Part shown: positions 9,572-21,351 of the stretch, piece after piece
Numbering within the stretch: position 1 is the first letter of the stretch
Layout: every line of letters starts with the position of its first letter
Origin: Pinus tabuliformis
Lineage: Eukaryota; Streptophyta; Pinopsida; Pinales; Pinaceae
DNA: 64,000 nt
NCBI GenBank assembly: GCA_031772625.1
Contig: CM062804.1
Location: 275,559,174 to 275,623,173 of the forward strand
Reading direction: 5' to 3'
Made by a program: the position numbers and the translations under genes
Notes under the pieces: generated by a model
Seen by the model: only the letters and a program-made list of their open reading frames with translations
What the model was told of the DNA's origin: nothing
The model's database searches: none

Positions 9572-11469
9572 CATTCCTCCTTATGTTGAAATTTAGATAA
9601 ATTTTTACTTGTAAAGTTATAAGCATTTAGTAACAATAAAGTTTAGTTGAAATGAGGAAATTTCTGTTTTCTATGGATTTTCTTTTTCAAAAGAAAAACC
9701 TGCAAAAATCTTTTAACCATTTTTGAATCAAAGTAATGCTTTTTAAAGAAAAACATTAAAGGTTTAGAGATCCCCCATTTTGGCTGATTTGATGAGAATT
9801 TTTACTTATTCCTTTAAAAACTTAAAGCAAATAAGGAAAATGAGTTCAAAGTTTGATCCGGTGGAGGTGTGAAAATGCTTGTGAAGCGCTGTAAAAGAAA
9901 GTTACATATCAACAAAAACTAAAAACAAAACCGAATTTAAAAAGTAAAGAAATAAATGAAAGTGAGTATATGAGACTTACAATTGAAGAATTTCATTTAA
10001 TATTACCGGAAACTAGTGTTGGGAACTAGATCTACTATTTGAGGGATTTTGGAGGGGAAAGATTCCTCCTTTCAAGGATAATGCTTCCTCATCATTTTGT
10101 ATAAGTACCAATTCGAATTTTCATCTAGGGGATGGTTTTTGTTAGTATTCTTATGGAGAAAACCTATATTTTTGTAGCTCCACTTTCATTTCTAGCATGA
10201 ATGTAATTAGATTGATTCTTTTTTTCTTTTTTTTGGTAGGTAAGCACCCTCAAGGATTCGAACCAGTGACATATCGCAAAGAGTGCCTTAACAGTGCACC
10301 CATTCACCGTCAATCCAAAGCCCCGTGGGCTTGTAATTAGATTGATTCAAATAATGAAGATCGGTGCCATTTTTAGCTTCTAAATCTTGGTCTCCTTCAT
10401 AGGAATCTGAGTTTCGTTGGGCTTGGCCATCCTAGGAGCCTCAACGCCCTTTTTTATAATTTTTTTTTCTTCTTTTCACTTCTTATTCACATGAATCTCT
10501 TGTTCTTATTTTTCCTATTTTTGCATTCAATATTGATGATTTCTTGCTGTATGATTGGGTTAAATGGTTGAAGTGAGCTCTTTTGCAAGATCAGAGCATG
10601 ATTTCATCCTTGGAACATATTTGAAAGGTCATAGTAATCATTGAACTACTTGGATTAGTTTTCTTATTCACAAATCTAAAATATTCTGGAAGTCCCTTGT
10701 AGCAAATAGTAGTATTTTTCTACTTTTTTTTAGAACATGATAATGAGTTTCATTTGAGTTTATTCCACTTTAATTAGTTCATAAAAACATTCAATTTAAT
10801 AAAAAAATTACCCCATTTCATTTTCACCTGATTAGCTTAGTCATTTGATAGGTTAACTAGCTCACTAGTTCTCAAAATTTTAGATTTTAGAGTAGTAATT
10901 TTCTGTTATTTTTTAGCACGTGTTAACGGGTGTATTTCTAAGTGATTCCACTTGGAATGAAGACCTAAGACATCCTATTCAATAAAAAAATTTGTACCAT
11001 CCCATTTGGATTTGATTTACTTGGTCATTTGGTGAATTATATCTTCATGTAGCAAACATGTAACTTCCTGTAGCAAACAATGTAACTTCCTTTAGCACTC
11101 CTCTAGCACGTGTAAACTTGACCAGATTTGCTCAAAAAGCTTTGTTTTTTTCTCTTAGGGTTGAATCATAACCCTTAGGCTCTAAATTAGTGATTGAGGA
11201 AGAATAAAACACCAATTAGGAGATGCATTTTTAAAAAGTAGATTAGGCCTACTTATTTGAATTCATGCTCTTCGGATTTCAATTACAAATTATTGTTCTT
11301 GCCTAGGTTTAATTTCTTTTCACATAAATTTCCATTTAGGAAATTAGTTTAGGATTTTATAGTGATGATACCTCTTAAGTTTGTACAAACCTCGGGTGGA
11401 TAATTAAAGTTGGTAGCCTTGGGAGTTGCAGCATTCTTGTTGCACTACTGAGGCTCATCATTATGTTAA
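9572..11469. other. Unassigned non-coding DNA between element A and element G
   Basis: No coding similarity is visible. The segment contains a SINE at 10219-10331. Near 10750 and 10940 are two diverged blocks of about 100 bp sharing the order attccactt, caat.taataaaaaaatt, cccattt and tt.gtcattTG, which suggests an old tandem duplication of about 190 bp. Between 11045 and 11110 gtagcaaac and gtaacttcc alternate. Confidence 0.6.
10219..10331 (-). mobile_element. tRNA-derived SINE with 17-bp target duplication
   Basis: A 113-bp insert is flanked by the perfect duplication tgtaattagattgattc (10202-10218 and 10332-10348). On the minus strand it starts gcccacggggctttgg and carries a perfect RNA polymerase III box B (GGTTCGAATCC, complement of 10254-10264). 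A box A-like TGGATTGACGG lies upstream (complement of 10308-10318). It ends in a purine/poly(A) tail, seen as the T-rich run at 10219-10235. Long duplication, poly(A) and internal promoter all fit a short tRNA-derived SINE. Confidence 0.9.
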
Positions 11470-12956
11470 GGTTCCATTTGGAGGAAGGGTTCAATGTAGA
11501 GGAAAGAGTATTTAAACCATATTATTTTCATAATTTCAAATAGGGAAAAAACCCAGATCTGGATATAGTTTCCCACAAGTCACAATTTGAGCGTTATTTG
11601 GTTCCATAAATAAAATCTAGCATCCACCACTTTAAATTTTTACATAGGAAAATAAGGAAAAACACCCTGGACCTTGTATTTAGTTCCATGCTAAGTACAA
11701 GTGACAGTATGACAAATGGAATAACTCTATTGGATGACGAGGATGAGTTGGTAGATGAATGGTCATACAAGTGGCAACGACATTAACATGATGACATGGC
11801 ACACTCTATAAACATGACACATGGTAGGTGATTTTGAATCTTTTGGAAGGCCAAGTGGGCCAAACCCGTGTGACATGTGGCACCACTTAGAGGCATCCAC
11901 GTGGAAGGATGACATGAGAAAAGTGATGTGGTAGATCCTCGAGATTCATATCAATAGATTTTGTTTGTAAACATTTCGCAGTATTAAGTGATTTGGCATA
12001 TGATTGGGCAATGGAGCCAAAAAAAACTTAAGAACTATCTAGAGTCCCTGCGATCCAGCTTCAAAGGACAAATTCCAAAGTTAAAAACATCCAAATATCA
12101 GATGCAATGCAAAAAGGTTCCATAAGTTGACAAGGTTCCATATATTTTTGTTTTCCCCATTCTGGATTATAACAAACGAAGTCTCCAGTTAGCACAAATA
12201 CATATATCTAGATCATAAGTTTACAACTGATAATCTAGGGGTATCATGGGGCTAGGCCTCTTGGACAAATTGCACACTGAATGAAAAAAATGGACCCCAT
12301 GGAATTTTAATGAATCCAATGTTTGGCACTCTAATGTGTTATAGTTGTGTGTGTACAAAACAATTAATGGCTCGATCTCCTCAAATGAAGTTTGGTGCTT
12401 TTTGTGTTCTCGAAATTTTGCATGCTATATTAAAAATCTAAGTGACCAATGAATTTGAAAAGACATGAATCTAAATTGATTTAGCTTCTGATAATTTCGA
12501 CAGTGAAAAGAGACAAGTAATATTGATATAAATTGATGCTTCAAGTTGTAATTGAGAATTTTCGCTCTTGTTCTAATCAAATTAACAACGTGAGAGAAAG
12601 AGAGAAATAGTGGACACTAAAATCTAGTGCAAAAGTTGTAAAATGTCAAAAATTTCAAGCAAATACAGAATAGAAGGACAAAACAAAGGATATAGGTGGA
12701 GATTGGATGAAAACATATGTTGTTATGTATAAGGAAATTGCAAAGGATTAGAAATAGAGAGATTATTGCAAAGAGAAGATCATATAAGTTAGTCATAGCA
12801 AATATTAACATCATTTATTAGGGGATTGGAGTCTCCTTTAGGTAGGTGCCTAAAAAATATCAGCAAGTTGGTGCTTGTAAATAGTGGGTGTTGGTGCTTC
12901 CAGCAAGTAGGTGCTTGCAAAGAAAAAGAGGTTGGGACTTCTATAGGTTGGTTCTT
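11470..12956 (+). repeat. 5' LTR of element G, first part (5'-truncated)
   Basis: From attatgttaaggttc onward this aligns with 61802-63615, with about 20-25% divergence judged by eye. Shared landmarks are gtgacagtatga, ggatgaggatgagttgg (or close forms), ccaagtgggcc, aaaggttccataag and gcttgcaaagaaaaagagg. The first 554 bp of the 3' LTR (61248-61801) have no counterpart here, so the left end was lost or replaced. The open frame on the minus strand at 12617-12814 reappears at 63198-63479 and reflects LTR homology, not a gene. Confidence 0.82.
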
Positions 12957-14920
12957 ATTACCGCTCAAACTAGTAGGGGGGTTAAAGGGGATTCCTAAAG
13001 TGGACAACTTCTAGGCCAAGGGAAACAATGAAGACTTAGCCCACTATCACCTCAGCTAAGAATCCCTACTCGTTAAGGACTTTCACTGATGGGAGGAGAC
13101 CCGGTATATGGAAGTCATTTGTGAAGGATGAACCAACAAATGGATGTGAAGTGGCCCTGATGATCCTTTTCCTAGAAGGGGGTAAATAATGGAGCTTACT
13201 TTCCCTTCAAACAAGGTACAAAGATTTCTAGGATAAAGAGGGGAGGATTTGAGGGTTAGGTTAGAGGAATATGCCTTGTAAAGGATTTTCCCAATCCTAA
13301 AATCCTTATTGAACTTGACTTCTCGAATGGTTCTTGAAGAATGTACTTTTCAAAGGTATGGGACCACACAGGACCAATTGGACCCAAACCAAGTTAAGGA
13401 GAGAAAATCTAGCAACCAATGATGTTCTTAACCCAGACAAGGAAGGGGAAAGGATCAAACCAATAATTTCCAATTAAAAGTGTCAAATTGATCCTATGAG
13501 GTGCTAGCCTATGGAATACAAAGAAAATTTTGATCTCAGAGCTAGAGCTTGGGTTATCTCACAACTCCACTTTCGAAATGGCTTCAAATTTGGAGGAGGC
13601 CTTGAGGACACACCAACGCAGTAGAGGCCAGGAAATCGAAATTTTTCTATGGCTATTTCATGGAAAATGATGCCCTAGGTGACCCAACTTGGCTAGACCT
13701 AGAAGAGAAAGGGAAGTGGTGGAAAAAATGTTCTTTTAGTGATCACCTATTGGTAGACCAGTGCCTAGTCCTTTGGGGAGAATGGAGTCTAGGAGAATGA
13801 TGAGAAAGGACTTTGTATTTTGGTAAAGGAAACCTTAAGGACTATTTCGTTTGGCCTTTAGGGAAAGAAGAAGTGACCTCAAAGCATTTATACTTTTCTT
13901 TGCAAAAAGAAATGGCTTATCAAGATAAATTCACTGATAGAATTATCCCTAGGAGATTTCATTCACATAAATGGCCCATACATTTAGAGATGCTATAGAA
14001 ATAATAATTCCACAATTTCTCAATTATGCAATGCAGAAATTAGCCCTAGTATAGTGAAAATCCCATTCAATGCATATGACAAAAAGTAAAACAAGAATAG
14101 AATTAAATGTGTGTACTTACATGTAATAGAACATATTGAACCATCAACAATTTGATAATAAAGAAGCTCCAAGATAAAATTTTCAAATTTAAATATCAAA
14201 ATTCATCCATGCTCTAATTCATCCTCCCAAAAAAGGTGAAAAATTCTCTAAAGAGAAGAATGATCCAATCCAAAGCGATGATATGAATGAATTCATGTCT
14301 CTCATATTTATACACTCATTAGGAGTTCAAATTACCTAATTTGAGCCTACATTAGCCTATCATCTAAAATAATGTACAAATAGCTATTTATTGGTGACAA
14401 GCCCACCAAACTAACTCACAAATAAATTAATAAGCCTCCCAAGAGGTCAAATGATCAATCTTTCATGTCGTTGGGCTCTCTAAGAGACCTAATGAAGTCC
14501 ATAAGTGCCAAAATAATGAGTTCGACTTCCAAAATTAATGGACAAGGGGTTTAGCCCCCTGTTCTCCACATAATAAACATGTGGTGCTTCCAATGGTTGT
14601 GAGGGAACACAAGTGACCTCATGGGTCTCCAAGTAAGTTGAATATGCCTGTAGACCATCTGTAAGGTCTCAGATGATGGTGTAGGTGATGCCACATCATC
14701 TGACATGTCCTGGGTCCGCTGCCAAGTGCATGGTACATCTGTGGGGCTGGCTGGGCCAAGTTGAATCAAGTGCATCTTCCTCATCCAATAGGTGAATCTC
14801 GAGAAATATCTTAACATCTATGGGGACCCATGGAGTGATATCTACTGTTGTGGATTCCCATGGCTCTCAACGCACACCCTACATGTGCCAATGTATCCCT
14901 ATGGAGGGTTAGGAGACCAA
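12957..14920 (-). repeat. 3' LTR of element K, first part
   Basis: From ctcaaactag (12963) it aligns with 30353 onward; shared segments include aaaggggattcctaaagtgg, gatgggaggagaccc, ctagaagggggtaaa and ttcattcacata. The LTR is interrupted at 14920 by element F and resumes at 27033. No gene is present; open frames at 13813-13998 and 14551-14817 have no domain. Confidence 0.82.
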
Positions 14921-16054
14921 TGTTGTTTTTTGGTAGCATCGGATGTGCTCTAAGTCTGAAAATTTGCAGAGAGGCTTAGACACATACATTCTCCAATACC
15001 CAAAAATCGTTTTGGGAAATTCCTCTCGGAGAGAGTTTTATTAAAATAATTAATTATTTTTAATGGGACCCTAAGTCTAAACTTAGGAAAATAAAAATAA
15101 TTAAAGGGTATTAATCTAACTGTGGGTGAAAATTCTAGAAGAAGACAAGGATCAAACCAAAATGATATAAGCCATTGATTAGAAGTTAATTTGGGCTATT
15201 GGTTGTCCAACAGAAAGATATAAGAAGAGGTTTGAGGGGCACTTGGAGAACACATCAAGTGGAGATCAGAAGACAGAATTTCTAAAGCACAACAGTTGCC
15301 GGAGAGAGAAATTCGAAGTGATCTTTTGCAGTGAGGGGTAGGGATAGTTTTGATTGAACATTTCTCTTTATCTGGGAATACTCAGTAGAGGAGGTAGAGA
15401 GAGATTTCGGAGAGGCAACGCAGATCCAGAAGAGGCTGACACAGGGCCACATAGAAGTTGTGTAGGTTGACACAGAGGCAACGCAGAGCCTTTAGGGGGT
15501 CCGAAAATTTGCTTGAGGAATCGATTTCAAAGACCAGGAGGTGAAAATCAAAGTTACTGGGTAGTAAATCAATCAGCAGAAAGGGTGACGCAATCCCTAG
15601 AGGCTGTAACGTTGGGCTGACGCAATGACTATGCAGAGGTAGCCAGGGGTTGTTCATTCACTAGCTGGATCAGTCAAATCTCCAGTGATAGTGTGAGGTA
15701 ATCTCACTTATCTCTCTGTTAGTGATATTTTATGTATTGGATAGCCAGAAGGGCATCTAGATATTGTATTCAGAAATTTCTACTGCATAATAATAAAACC
15801 CTCATCTGATGCACCAATTTTCCCACATTGGGTTTTTCGGGGGACATTTGTCCAAAAATAATTGTGTAGATGTGTTGTGTATTTATTTCTTGCTCAGTTA
15901 CTTATTTCCACATATAATTTTAATTGGTGAAGGCTGCAGTGTATTAGTTTTAGTATTTACAGTAGGAAACTGGAAATAATTTTTTCAGTAATTAACAAAT
16001 AAAAGGAACATAATCAGTTGTTGTAGTAGAAATTTTGGCATCCAAATTTTCACA
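14921..16054 (+). repeat. 5' LTR of element F
   Basis: It starts tgttgtttttt and ends ttttcaca before the primer site. Compared with 25869-27027 it shows many substitutions and small indels, so F is clearly older than C. Open frames inside (15282-15657, minus) are non-coding LTR sequence. Confidence 0.85.
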
Positions 16055-16066
16055 TGGTATCATAGG
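16055..16066 (+). promoter_or_regulatory. Degenerate primer-binding site of element F
   Basis: tggtatcatagg follows the LTR end directly. It differs from the Met-tRNA complement tggtatcagagc at the tenth and twelfth positions. Confidence 0.8.
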
Positions 16067-16473
16067 TGCAGGTGAAACAAGAGAGAAGTGTCGCAAGAGC
16101 CCAACATTGAAAGAGGAAGGGAGTTTGAAATTCCTGTAGAGGCAGCAAAACAAATCCCCAAAGGGATTGTGCAGTTCAGGCGAGGAAGGCAATATTTTCG
16201 TGGTAAATCTCTCTCTGAGTGACTTAACAGAGAGGTAGGATTTCCAGATCGAAATCTGTCAGTGGAAAAGGGAGAAACGCAGCAGTAGCTTCAGTGAAGA
16301 GGGGTTTCTAGTGCGATGCAGTTTTCTACAGGTCATTGCTGAGCAGAAATACGTCAGAAGGAAGAAGAGAGACACTTGAGGGAATTTCTTCCTCAGACAA
16401 TTCCTATCCAGGGAATTCAAATTCTCATTTGTTGAGTAGCAGCAGGAGAGAGGAGATCATTCAACTTTTTTGA

Positions 16474-17183
16474 TTGGCAAAGATGGCAACTAGTGGATTG
16501 AGAGATCATGATAGGTTGGATGGTGCATCCAAATATGTGATCTGGAAGGCAAGGATTATGTGCCTTCTGGATGAGCGTCTTCTCAAGATCTACTTCGACA
16601 GCGTGGTAGCTGAGCCTGCAGATCCAGATCCACTCAAGAAGTGCAAGGGAGAAATGGCGAAGACCAAGAGAATGATCCTCGACGGAGTGAAGTATCATAT
16701 AGTCTATCACATCGCTGGCATAAACACTGCCATGGAGATGTGGGAGGCTTTGTCGACGCTATATAAGGGATCTTCCAAGCAGTGGAAGATTTACTTGGAT
16801 AAGAAGATGAGATCTATGCAGACGCAGAAGGGGGAATGCATCGATATGTTCCTTACTAAGCTTCACTAGACCTGAGACGAGCTAGAAGTTGTGGGGTCAA
16901 CACCTCAAGATTTCGAGATGGTAAGAATGGCCCTGAATTCATTTTCTGAGGAGTGGAAATTTTTTTGTCCAAAGCATCCTGGGCAGGGCGAATTTTCCAG
17001 ACTGGGATGGAATGTGGGCAGCTCTTAAATAAGAGGAGCTAAGGAGAGACTTGGTTAAGTGTAAACTTGACGGAAGCAGTAGCAGTGGGTCGAAGCCCAA
17101 GGAGGAGGAAGATAATGCAACCCTGGCATCGAAGGGGTAACAAGCACAACGGAAGAAGAAGAAAGATGTTTCGAAGATCAAAT
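16474..17183 (+). pseudogene. Gag (UBN2-type) of element F, N-terminal part
   Basis: An ATG opens a frame of 131 codons at 16474-16869 with the copia Gag core: LDGASKYVIWKARI, AKTKRMILDGVK.HI, AMEMWEALSTLYKGSS and YLDKKMRSMQTQKGE. After two in-frame stops near 16867 the homology goes on (DELEVVGSTP, MALNSFSEEWKFF) and then shifts frame several times up to a zinc-knuckle start at 17176-17188. There element C is inserted. Gag would form the particle; no protease or polymerase frame follows. Confidence 0.85.
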
Positions 17184-17188
17184 GCTTC

Positions 17189-18229
17189 TGTTGTTGGGAA
17201 AAGTATCCATTCGGAATGCCCCTATCCCACTCTAAGGTGTGATAGTGCCTTAGCAACAAACAAGGAAAACTAATTGAGTATTCTTCTTTATGAAATGTAA
17301 ATGAGGAGAAAGGATGTAACTAACCTGTGTCTTTCGCTAGTTTGTTGATCCAATCGCTCCTCTCTTCAGTGGCTCCCAGCTCCTTGCTCCTTCACCGGCC
17401 CAGCTTCACCGAATTCCTGCAAGATCACAAGAGAGAGAAACTACACGAAGATACATATATACATTCATAAAAAGCTCAAGATCAGATTAAGCTAAACATG
17501 TAAGTATAACAAAACATCATTGATACACAACATGTAGGAGAAACTCAAATAGTTTATTGATATGATAAGAAAGTCCAAGAGGAGATACAACCAAGTGAGT
17601 TCCGATCCAGCATCTACCTCCCAGCAAAGGAATCCCTTCCTCTCCTCCAACAAAGCATAAATCACCCAATGTACTAATCTCAATCTCAAACCAACAACAA
17701 TTCTCTGCAAAGTACAAAATTCCAGCCTCATGGATCTCTAGGATGAGGGATCCATATATAGATGTAAGCAGAGAGGATGAGTCAGCTTATGTTTTGACTT
17801 GTGGCTTCTCTCTGTCAGTTCTTGCTTCCACTTGGAGGTTGAGAGCCTCTTACTCATCACTAGTCGAATTCATTGAGGCAAGTGTCACTGGAGAAGATTC
17901 TGGAAGCTTCCATGGTCTTTCCACCTCGTTGAATGAGCTTTCCATTTGTCATTTCCCGCTCAGCGCACCCTGGTAGTGCATCCAAGTGCATTGCAACGCA
18001 CCTAGCCAGTGCATTTGGGTGCTTTGCAACGCAGGCAGCTAGTAGAGCTTCTGAATTGATCCTGAATTGACTGTTTCTGAGTGGTTTTTGGTGGAGAACT
18101 TTTGGGAGAAGCTGTCATTGGTTGACCTTGTTCCTTTAGGAGTTGTAACAACATCTTTAGGGACTTTGGATCCCTTGGATTATGGACATTTGATGCTTGT
18201 AGCTGTAAGGCACAAAAATGTCTATAACA
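17189..18229 (-). repeat. 3' LTR of element C
   Basis: It begins tgttgttggg and ends tctataaca on the plus strand. Differences from the other LTR cluster near 17735-17760. Open frames on both strands recur in both LTRs (17492-17976, 24358-24842) and are LTR sequence, not genes. Confidence 0.95.
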
Positions 18230-18243
18230 GTTGCCCCCTAAAG
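18230..18243 (-). promoter_or_regulatory. Polypurine tract of element C
   Basis: gttgccccctaaag abuts the LTR; on the minus strand it reads CTTTAGGGGGCAAC. Element D has nearly the same sequence at the same place (45161-45174). Confidence 0.85.
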
Positions 18244-20560
18244 TATGAGGCCGTTTATCGGGTGAAATGCTTTATTAGGAGGATCCGAAGTTCATTCAAT
18301 GCTGGGAGGAGACCTGTAATAAGATACAATACAGTACATTATTTTTCATTTTGTTTTCATGATCTAGCTGAGGCGGGCATTCCCATGCTCAGCTTTATAA
18401 ATTCATTTTTATGTACATAGGACAGACAATCGTCTGATGGTAGACTGATGATTCTGATGAAATCATCATCCTTTTGGTAGGATGATTATCTCTTCTGCAA
18501 TGCTGTACATGTCAATGTCTTTATTTTTCCTGAATATATATCGCAGCCCGGATGGATGAAACTAGATCCGGGGTCTTCAATCTCGTCCGATCTTCACTCT
18601 AAGTACAAGTCGATCCATGTGAGAAATGTTTGGAAGTCGAACATGGAAAGACATCGCTTGATTACCAGTCAATGATGTAAACTGTTAACAAGCGCGAGAG
18701 GAATCACCGATAATGATAATGACCCTCAAGGTACTGCAGTACAATTCACGTGGTGTGAATAAAGGACTTGGCGTCGAACACCACGCAAAATCTTTCGGTC
18801 AAAGGTCATTGATGTATACCTGTCGCCGGAAGTGAGAAACTTGCCATTGAGGCATGCAAGCTTCAAAGTACTGAAGGGGGTGTTCCTAGATCAACTTCTT
18901 GGATAATGAGCTGATGTCGACAAGAAGCGATCCGTCAAAGGAGGGCCTTGATGTATCCCACATCAGTGACACGGAACGGAGCAAATGATTTTGATGGAGG
19001 TGAAAACGATCTGATGATATATGGTTCAGGGTGGCGGTCATGAAAGAATGAAGGATAATGTATGGTAGTGGATGGGACACGGTTGACTTCTCTGGATGAC
19101 TTCTCTTGAACATATCGGCGACACTTATGTGATGGATTGGTAGCATTTATCCCAAATGTGGATGGTATGGCGAGACCATGGTGATGTGACCGGTGAATGA
19201 AACAACCCAACCCGACTCAGGCACGGAGCGAAAGTGTCATGTTCAAGAGCGACTTGCTACCAATAAAGGTTCTTTGAGTTTCTTCCCAATTTTTCCCCAG
19301 TCATTGCTGACCAGTACCTCTATATTTTTGTCAAGCTTGAGGAGGATAACATATGCTTGTTCTATAATTTGCCCTTCGGGCAAACCCATCGCTATGTTTT
19401 AACGAGCCTAGCGATAGTGAAACTCGTTCTCGTCTAAAGACAAGTTTGTCGCTATTAATCTTTTTAACGAGTCTAACGACAAAGATAACTCGGTCCTTTT
19501 CATTTTTAGAGAGTCTGAAAAGGTACGTAAATTCAACTCCAAAAGTCCTTTTTCGTCATCTAATCCCTTAAGTCCGAAAAAGTATAAAACAATACAGAAG
19601 GGATGAATTTTCGATAGTTTTAACGAGCCGAACAAAACAAGCGCTCGATCTTTTTGTGCAATAATCCCTCAGGTCCAAAAAGATTAAAATCTAGAGGAGG
19701 GATAGCTCTTCCGGTCGCTTTAACGAGCTGGAAGGCCAAAACTCGGCAATCTTTTCATATTTTACGAGTCAGATGAAAAGAGCTTAAAGAAGACTCGTCT
19801 TTTGAGGAACGAGTGATAAAAATGGGTAGCAGCTGATTCCAGGTAAGGGTTGGAATTTTCCAAGCATGGCAGTGTCACAAGGATGGCTAGTGAAATCACT
19901 CTTCGCAGCTGTTCCTCAAAATGGGTAAACAATCATATGGAGGTGAATGATCGGCCAATGGAAAAGTGGAGGTGACGGTGCAAACACGACCAAGGCTTTA
20001 ATGGCTGATAATGTTACATTCACGGTGGTTATTTACCGGAGGGTAGTTCATTTTTTAACGAGCTTAAACGCGGGTTGAAACACTTGCTCGATCTTATGTT
20101 TATTTTTTAACGAGCATGAACTATGTGCTAAAACTGCTCGATCTTATGTTTATTTTTTAACGAGCATGAACTATGTGCTAAAACTGCTCGATTATCCAGT
20201 CATATGATAAGAATGTCTCATGTAAGATTCCATTTTTTATGGAGCTTGCGCCTTACAAAGCTATGCCCCGCATCCTTTCGTTATGCAAGTTCGGAAACGA
20301 CTAATCCTACGAGTTTAAAGGGTTAGACCTACAGGTTTAAAGGGAGGACCTAAAAATTTTAAAAAATAAGTAGCCGCCCCTTGCTTGCACTCCAAAAGGT
20401 TTTCATGCCCCCAGGTATAAAACAGAGTTTCAAAGTTACCCCTTCTTTAGTCCGATAAAACATTTGTTTTAGCGAGAGAGGCCTACCTCTTTCAGGTTAC
20501 CCAAAGATTGTTCTGTTAATCTTTCAAACAAAACACTTCTTCGGCGATGTCTACCGAGAT
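18244..20560 (-). other. 3' untranslated region of element C, homologous to that of D
   Basis: No gene. The segment aligns with 45175-46850 in element D: shared pieces include ggatggatgaaactagatcc, gaactgttaacaag, ctcaaggtact, caagagcgac and aagcttgaggaggataacat. The part from 19388 is made of small hairpins (separate entry). Open frames at 18886-19210 (minus) and 19193-19635 have no domain. Confidence 0.82.
19388..20185. repeat. Hairpin array with GAGTC-type loops in element C
   Basis: Short perfect inverted repeats follow one another: TTTGTCG/CGACAAA (19445, 19477), CCTTTTCA/TGAAAAGG (19495, 19516), CTTTTTCG/CGAAAAAG (19548, 19575), ATCTTTTTG/CAAAAAGAT (19648, 19676), CTTCC/GGAAG (19708, 19730) and CTTTTCAT/ATGAAAAG (19751, 19773). 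Loops carry forms of ttttaacgagtc, agagagtct or tccctcaggtc. Stems differ between units but remain complementary within each. A 50-bp unit is exactly duplicated at 20086-20185. The array could form structure in the RNA of either strand; function is unknown. Confidence 0.75.
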
Positions 20561-20809
20561 AAACAAAGGTGAGTGACAACGAGAGCCAAACACATAACTT
20601 TGACAAAAGAATCTTATTCCAGAATAACCCCTCTTCCAAGACGGACGAGGTACAGACTAGTCATATTCTCCCGCGGAAACCTATCCTATACCCGAAGTTT
20701 TTTTGCCGAAGCAGACCAGGACGCATGCCCCCTGGGTTCCAGTCATATCCCTCCGAATTACTCGCGCTCATCGGGAGGACGGACCGTGGGTTGAGACATT
20801 TCTTGCGTG

Positions 20810-21351
20810 AAAAGACCATTTAGGGAAGGTATATGACTATTTGCGATGCGTGATCCGGGAAATGAAAGCTAGTCCATGAGCTTGACCACTCTTCCTTCGT
20901 GCGGAAAACACATTACTCTAAAGAGTGAGGAGACGATGGCTCCCATGCAATATATATAGTCTCATCCAAGGAGTAGGTTATAATCCAAGGGTCCTTGAAC
21001 GACCATCACGTTCATTTGAACGGTCTTCCCTTTCAATGTTATGGGCACATTGGGGAGGATCCCTAAAGGTCGACTGGTTCCTTTATCAAAGCCTGTCAGA
21101 TTTCTCATTTCAGGCAAAAGCGCTGGCGAACCAAGCGCTTTCTAAGCAATAGAGGAAAGGATACTCACAGATGCCCCCTCATCAATGATGGTGCCAGCCA
21201 TGACCATTCTGTATATTTGGACGATAATTCTGAATGGTATGCTTGCTGGCAAACGGGGTCTGCCTAGTTGGTTCCAGTCGAAGGAGACAACTAGGTTGCT
21301 TGGTGGTGGGACCGAGTAGACGGCCGGGTATCGCTCTGATGAACTTCCTTC
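20810..21351 (-). pseudogene. Retroviral-type aspartic protease of element C
   Basis: Downstream of the gag frame on the minus strand, translation gives a segment with TIIDEGASVSILSS, a TGFDKGTSRPLGILP stretch and DYNLLLG. DEGAS is the Tat-lineage form of the protease active site (DTG/DSG in other families). In-frame stops replace W in SSIA.KALG and the residue after NLLLG, and another stop follows near the end. The protease would cleave Gag-Pol; this copy is inactive. Confidence 0.75.

Noticed and set aside
10219..10331. tRNA gene on the minus strand
   Set aside because: Box B is perfect, but there is no cloverleaf of tRNA length; poly(A) tail and target duplication show a SINE.
12617..12814. 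Hydrophobic frame that looks like a membrane protein and recurs at 63198-63479
   Set aside because: Both copies lie at the same place in the two LTRs of G; the frame is an A/T-rich LTR sequence read on the minus strand.
17492..17976. Open frames that recur at 24358-24842
   Set aside because: They lie in the two LTRs of element C and recur only because the LTRs are copies; no domain is recognisable.
19388..20185. CRISPR-like array
   Set aside because: Units have no constant direct repeat or regular spacing, and the sequence lies in a plant retrotransposon.
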